From positions 1 to 7,204 of the forward strand of contig JAJYQG010000024.1 of assembly GCA_021794775.1 (NCBI GenBank): a stretch of DNA of 7,204 nucleotides, read 5' to 3'. The DNA is from Pseudomonadota bacterium. GTDB taxonomy: Bacteria > Pseudomonadota > Gammaproteobacteria > Burkholderiales > Ferrovaceae. The translations under genes and the position numbers were made by a program. Below, in pieces: positions 5,545 to 7,204 of this stretch; positions within the stretch are counted from its first letter, which is position 1; every line of letters starts with the position of its first letter. The notes below the pieces were generated by a model. The model did no database searches and was not told the DNA's origin. It saw only the letters and a program-made list of their open reading frames with translations.

Positions 5545-5942
5545 AAACTTCCGTAAATCTCGCTAGGGTCCTTCAGAACCGGAGCATCTTCACACCAGCA
5601 CCCATCTTTCAGCACCCGGAAGAAACAATCGGCACGACCGGTATGGCAGGCAATCCCACCCACCTGCTGCACCGCCAACAGCACCACATCCCCATCACAA
5701 TCCAGGCGCACAGCCTCTACCTTCTGGACATGACCCGAAGCTTCACCCTTATGCCACAGACGCTGACGCGAGCGGGACCAATAAACGGCCTCGCCCAGCT
5801 CTACCGTACGCTTCAGTGCTGCGCGGTCCATCCACGCCACCATCAACACCCGCCCAGTCCCAATCTCCTGAGCGATGGCAGGCACCAGCCCCTTATCGTC
5901 CCAGTGTACATCATCCAGCCAAGCTTCGTCGTTCCTCACCAT
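5541..5942 (-). CDS. hisI: Phosphoribosyl-AMP cyclohydrolase (HisI)
   Basis: HisI opens the adenine ring of phosphoribosyl-AMP, the third step of histidine synthesis, and acts as a zinc-dependent dimer in the cytoplasm. The 133 residues contain the signature [10 protein letters not shown] (34-43), the [18 protein letters not shown] block (54-71), DCDGD (81-85) and [13 protein letters not shown] (95-107). C82, C99 and C106 and the aspartates of DCDGD are the residues expected to form the metal sites. It is the stand-alone form, ending where hisE begins. The ATG at 5942 overlaps hisF by 7 bases, with an AGGTG just upstream inside hisF. A GTG directly after that ATG is slightly better spaced and would shorten the protein by one residue. 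I see no oddities. Confidence 0.98.
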   Translation of the reverse strand: MVRNDEAWLDDVHWDDKGLVPAIAQEIGTGRVLMVAWMDRAALKRTVELGEAVYWSRSRQRLWHKGEASGHVQKVEAVRLDCDGDVVLLAVQQVGGIACHTGRADCFFRVLKDGCWCEDAPVLKDPSEIYGSL

Positions 5943-6703
5943 CGCACCTCGATGCCTTGTTGCGCCATGGCCTCTTTGGCTTCACGGATGGTGTATTCCC
6001 CATAGTGAAAAATGCTGGCTGCCAACACCGCATCGGCCCGTCCCTTGAGCACCCCGTCGCATAAATGTTGCAAGTTTCCAACTCCACCACTGGCAATGAG
6101 CGGAACACCGATCGCATCAGAAATTCGTCGCGTCAGCTCAAGATCGAATCCTTCGCGCGTACCATCCCGATCCATGCTGGTCAGCAGAATCTCACCGGCA
6201 CCGCGACGTACCGCCTCTTCCGCCCAAAGTACAGCATCCTGGTCTGCCGGACGGCGTCCACCATGGGTAAACACCCGCCAGCCAGAGGGCGTATCACCAG
6301 TATGGCGCGCATCGATGGCCACCACAATGCACTGGGAACCAAAAAAATCGGCTGCCTCGGTTATCAGATCGGGGCGCTGCAAAGCTGCCGAGTTCATGCT
6401 CACTTTGTCCGCCCCAGCATTCAGCAGACGCCGCACATCCCCAACTTCGCGCACACCACCACCGACCGTCAGCGGGATGAAAACCTGGGCAGACACTTCC
6501 TCGATAATGGGCAGAATCAGATCGCGTTCTTCTGCACTCGCCGCAATATCCAGAAACGTAACTTCATCTGCACCTTGTTCGTCGTAACGGCGCGCTATCT
6601 CGACGGGATCTCCGGCATCGCGTAATCCAACAAAATTGATGCCTTTGACCACACGTCCGCCCTTGACATCCAGACAGGGGATGATGCGCCGCGCCAGACT
6701 CAC
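5936..6703 (-). CDS. hisF: Imidazole glycerol phosphate synthase cyclase subunit (HisF)
   Basis: HisF pairs with the glutaminase HisH. It uses the ammonia HisH releases to convert PRFAR into imidazole glycerol phosphate and AICAR. The 255-residue (beta/alpha)8 barrel shows the catalytic aspartates D12 in [14 protein letters not shown] and D131 in VVAIDARH. The phosphate-binding half-barrel motifs are VGGGVR (80-85), SMNSAA (102-107), TSMDRDGT (175-182) and IASGGVG (203-209). Length is normal. The start is a GTG at 6703, giving [10 protein letters not shown], which matches the usual HisF N-terminus; no ATG lies nearby in frame. It begins 2 bases after the hisA stop, with a GGGTG ribosome-site-like sequence in the end of hisA, and overlaps hisI by 7 bases. 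HisH is not in the window; it would be expected upstream of hisA. Confidence 0.98.
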   Translation of the reverse strand: MSLARRIIPCLDVKGGRVVKGINFVGLRDAGDPVEIARRYDEQGADEVTFLDIAASAEERDLILPIIEEVSAQVFIPLTVGGGVREVGDVRRLLNAGADKVSMNSAALQRPDLITEAADFFGSQCIVVAIDARHTGDTPSGWRVFTHGGRRPADQDAVLWAEEAVRRGAGEILLTSMDRDGTREGFDLELTRRISDAIGVPLIASGGVGNLQHLCDGVLKGRADAVLAASIFHYGEYTIREAKEAMAQQGIEVRW

Positions 6704-6705
6704 GA

Positions 6706-7204
6706 TCAGGCACCCGCCGGCCAGTCACGCGCCAGCACCACCGCTTGGGCAAAATCGAGCGTCCCTTCATAAATGGCTCGACCCGTAATCACCCCGCCAA
6801 TGCCCTCTTCCTGAACACGACATAATGCTCGGATGTCCTCAAGGCCGTGCAAGCCGCCGCTGGCGATGACCGGGATCTGCAGCGCCCGTGCCAGCGCCAC
6901 GGTGGCCTCGATATTGACCCCGGTCATCATGCCATCGCGCCCAATGTCGGTATAGATGACCCCTTCCACCCCATAATCCTGAAAACGGCGCGCCAGATCC
7001 ACCACTTCGTGCCCCGTCAATTTGGACCAGCCTTCTACCGCCACCTTGCCTTCCTTGGCATCCAGTCCGACATAAATATGGCCCGGGAACGCATCGCAAG
7101 CCTCATGAAGAAAGCCTGGATTCTTGACCGCTGCCGTACCGATGATGACGGAACTGATCCCCTCGTCAAGATAACGTTCGATCACCTCCAGCGAGCGAAT
7201 ACCC
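6706..7204 (-). CDS. hisA: ProFAR isomerase (HisA), N-terminal third missing at window edge
   Basis: HisA isomerises the aminoaldose ProFAR to the aminoketose PRFAR, the substrate of HisF. The visible 165 residues begin in the middle of the gene at [15 protein letters not shown] and reach the stop at 6706. Motifs typical of the barrel are [19 protein letters not shown] (a catalytic-region Asp), [15 protein letters not shown] and [12 protein letters not shown], with a final GRAIYEG phosphate-binding loop. Full-length HisA is about 245 residues, so some 80 residues, including the first catalytic aspartate, lie beyond the window. A GTG at 7185 could be mistaken for a start, but the reading frame stays open and conserved to the window edge, so that codon is an internal valine. 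The gene lies 2 bases before hisF. Confidence 0.97.
   Translation of the reverse strand, partial: GIRSLEVIERYLDEGISSVIIGTAAVKNPGFLHEACDAFPGHIYVGLDAKEGKVAVEGWSKLTGHEVVDLARRFQDYGVEGVIYTDIGRDGMMTGVNIEATVALARALQIPVIASGGLHGLEDIRALCRVQEEGIGGVITGRAIYEGTLDFAQAVVLARDWPAGA

Noticed and set aside
7183..7185. GTG at 7185 as the start of hisA
   Set aside because: Codons upstream to the window edge read GIRSLE, a conserved HisA stretch, so the gene runs out of the window and this is an internal valine.
1..7204. Search for mobile elements, CRISPR arrays, tRNA or rRNA genes and defence or toxin genes
   Set aside because: Almost all sequence is explained by intact housekeeping genes; I saw no regularly spaced repeats, transposase fragments, tRNA cloverleaf or abrupt change in base use.

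Overview
The window looks like an ordinary chromosomal core region of a proteobacterium, most likely a betaproteobacterium. The gene order in transcription direction (hisA-hisF-hisI-hisE-hinT-tatA-tatB-tatC, then an opposed single-PDZ serine protease, then petA-petB-petC) is a classic betaproteobacterial arrangement. Separate hisI and hisE genes and a full-length cytochrome b with a PVWY Qo motif agree with this. The genus cannot be fixed from the sequence alone. Base composition looks moderate (somewhat over half G+C by eye) and uniform, with no sign of insertion sequences, phage, CRISPR arrays, tRNA or rRNA.

Layout, from right to left because almost everything is on the minus strand. Positions 7204-5212 carry the end of a histidine biosynthesis operon (hisA truncated by the window edge, hisF, hisI, hisE) with overlapping or near-touching genes. 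Positions 5197-4844 carry hinT, a HIT-family nucleotide hydrolase. An 84-base gap follows, holding a strand-specific hairpin and a possible extended -10 promoter. Positions 4759-3235 carry tatA, tatB and tatC, the complete twin-arginine translocase. Positions 2047-3210 carry the only plus-strand gene, a membrane-anchored DegS/AlgW-type protease convergent with tatC and divergent from petA. Positions 1847-1 carry petA (Rieske protein), petB (cytochrome b) and the first codons of petC (cytochrome c1).

The genes make functional sense together. The Rieske protein has a clear twin-arginine signal (RRRFLVG), so the Tat translocase encoded beside it is probably what inserts it into the bc1 complex. 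The his genes cover successive steps around phosphoribosyl-ATP/AMP processing and imidazole ring formation. The protease probably works in envelope quality control; its link to its neighbours is positional.

No gene stretch longer than 300 bases is unassigned. I found no evidence of a novel multi-gene system. The points worth a second look are small: regulatory-looking structure in the petA/protease divergent region (three ACCCAAA heptamers, a perfect inverted repeat, two -10-like elements), the hinT-tatA hairpin, tandem ATG start codons at three junctions, and variant residues in cytochrome b and the Rieske protein.
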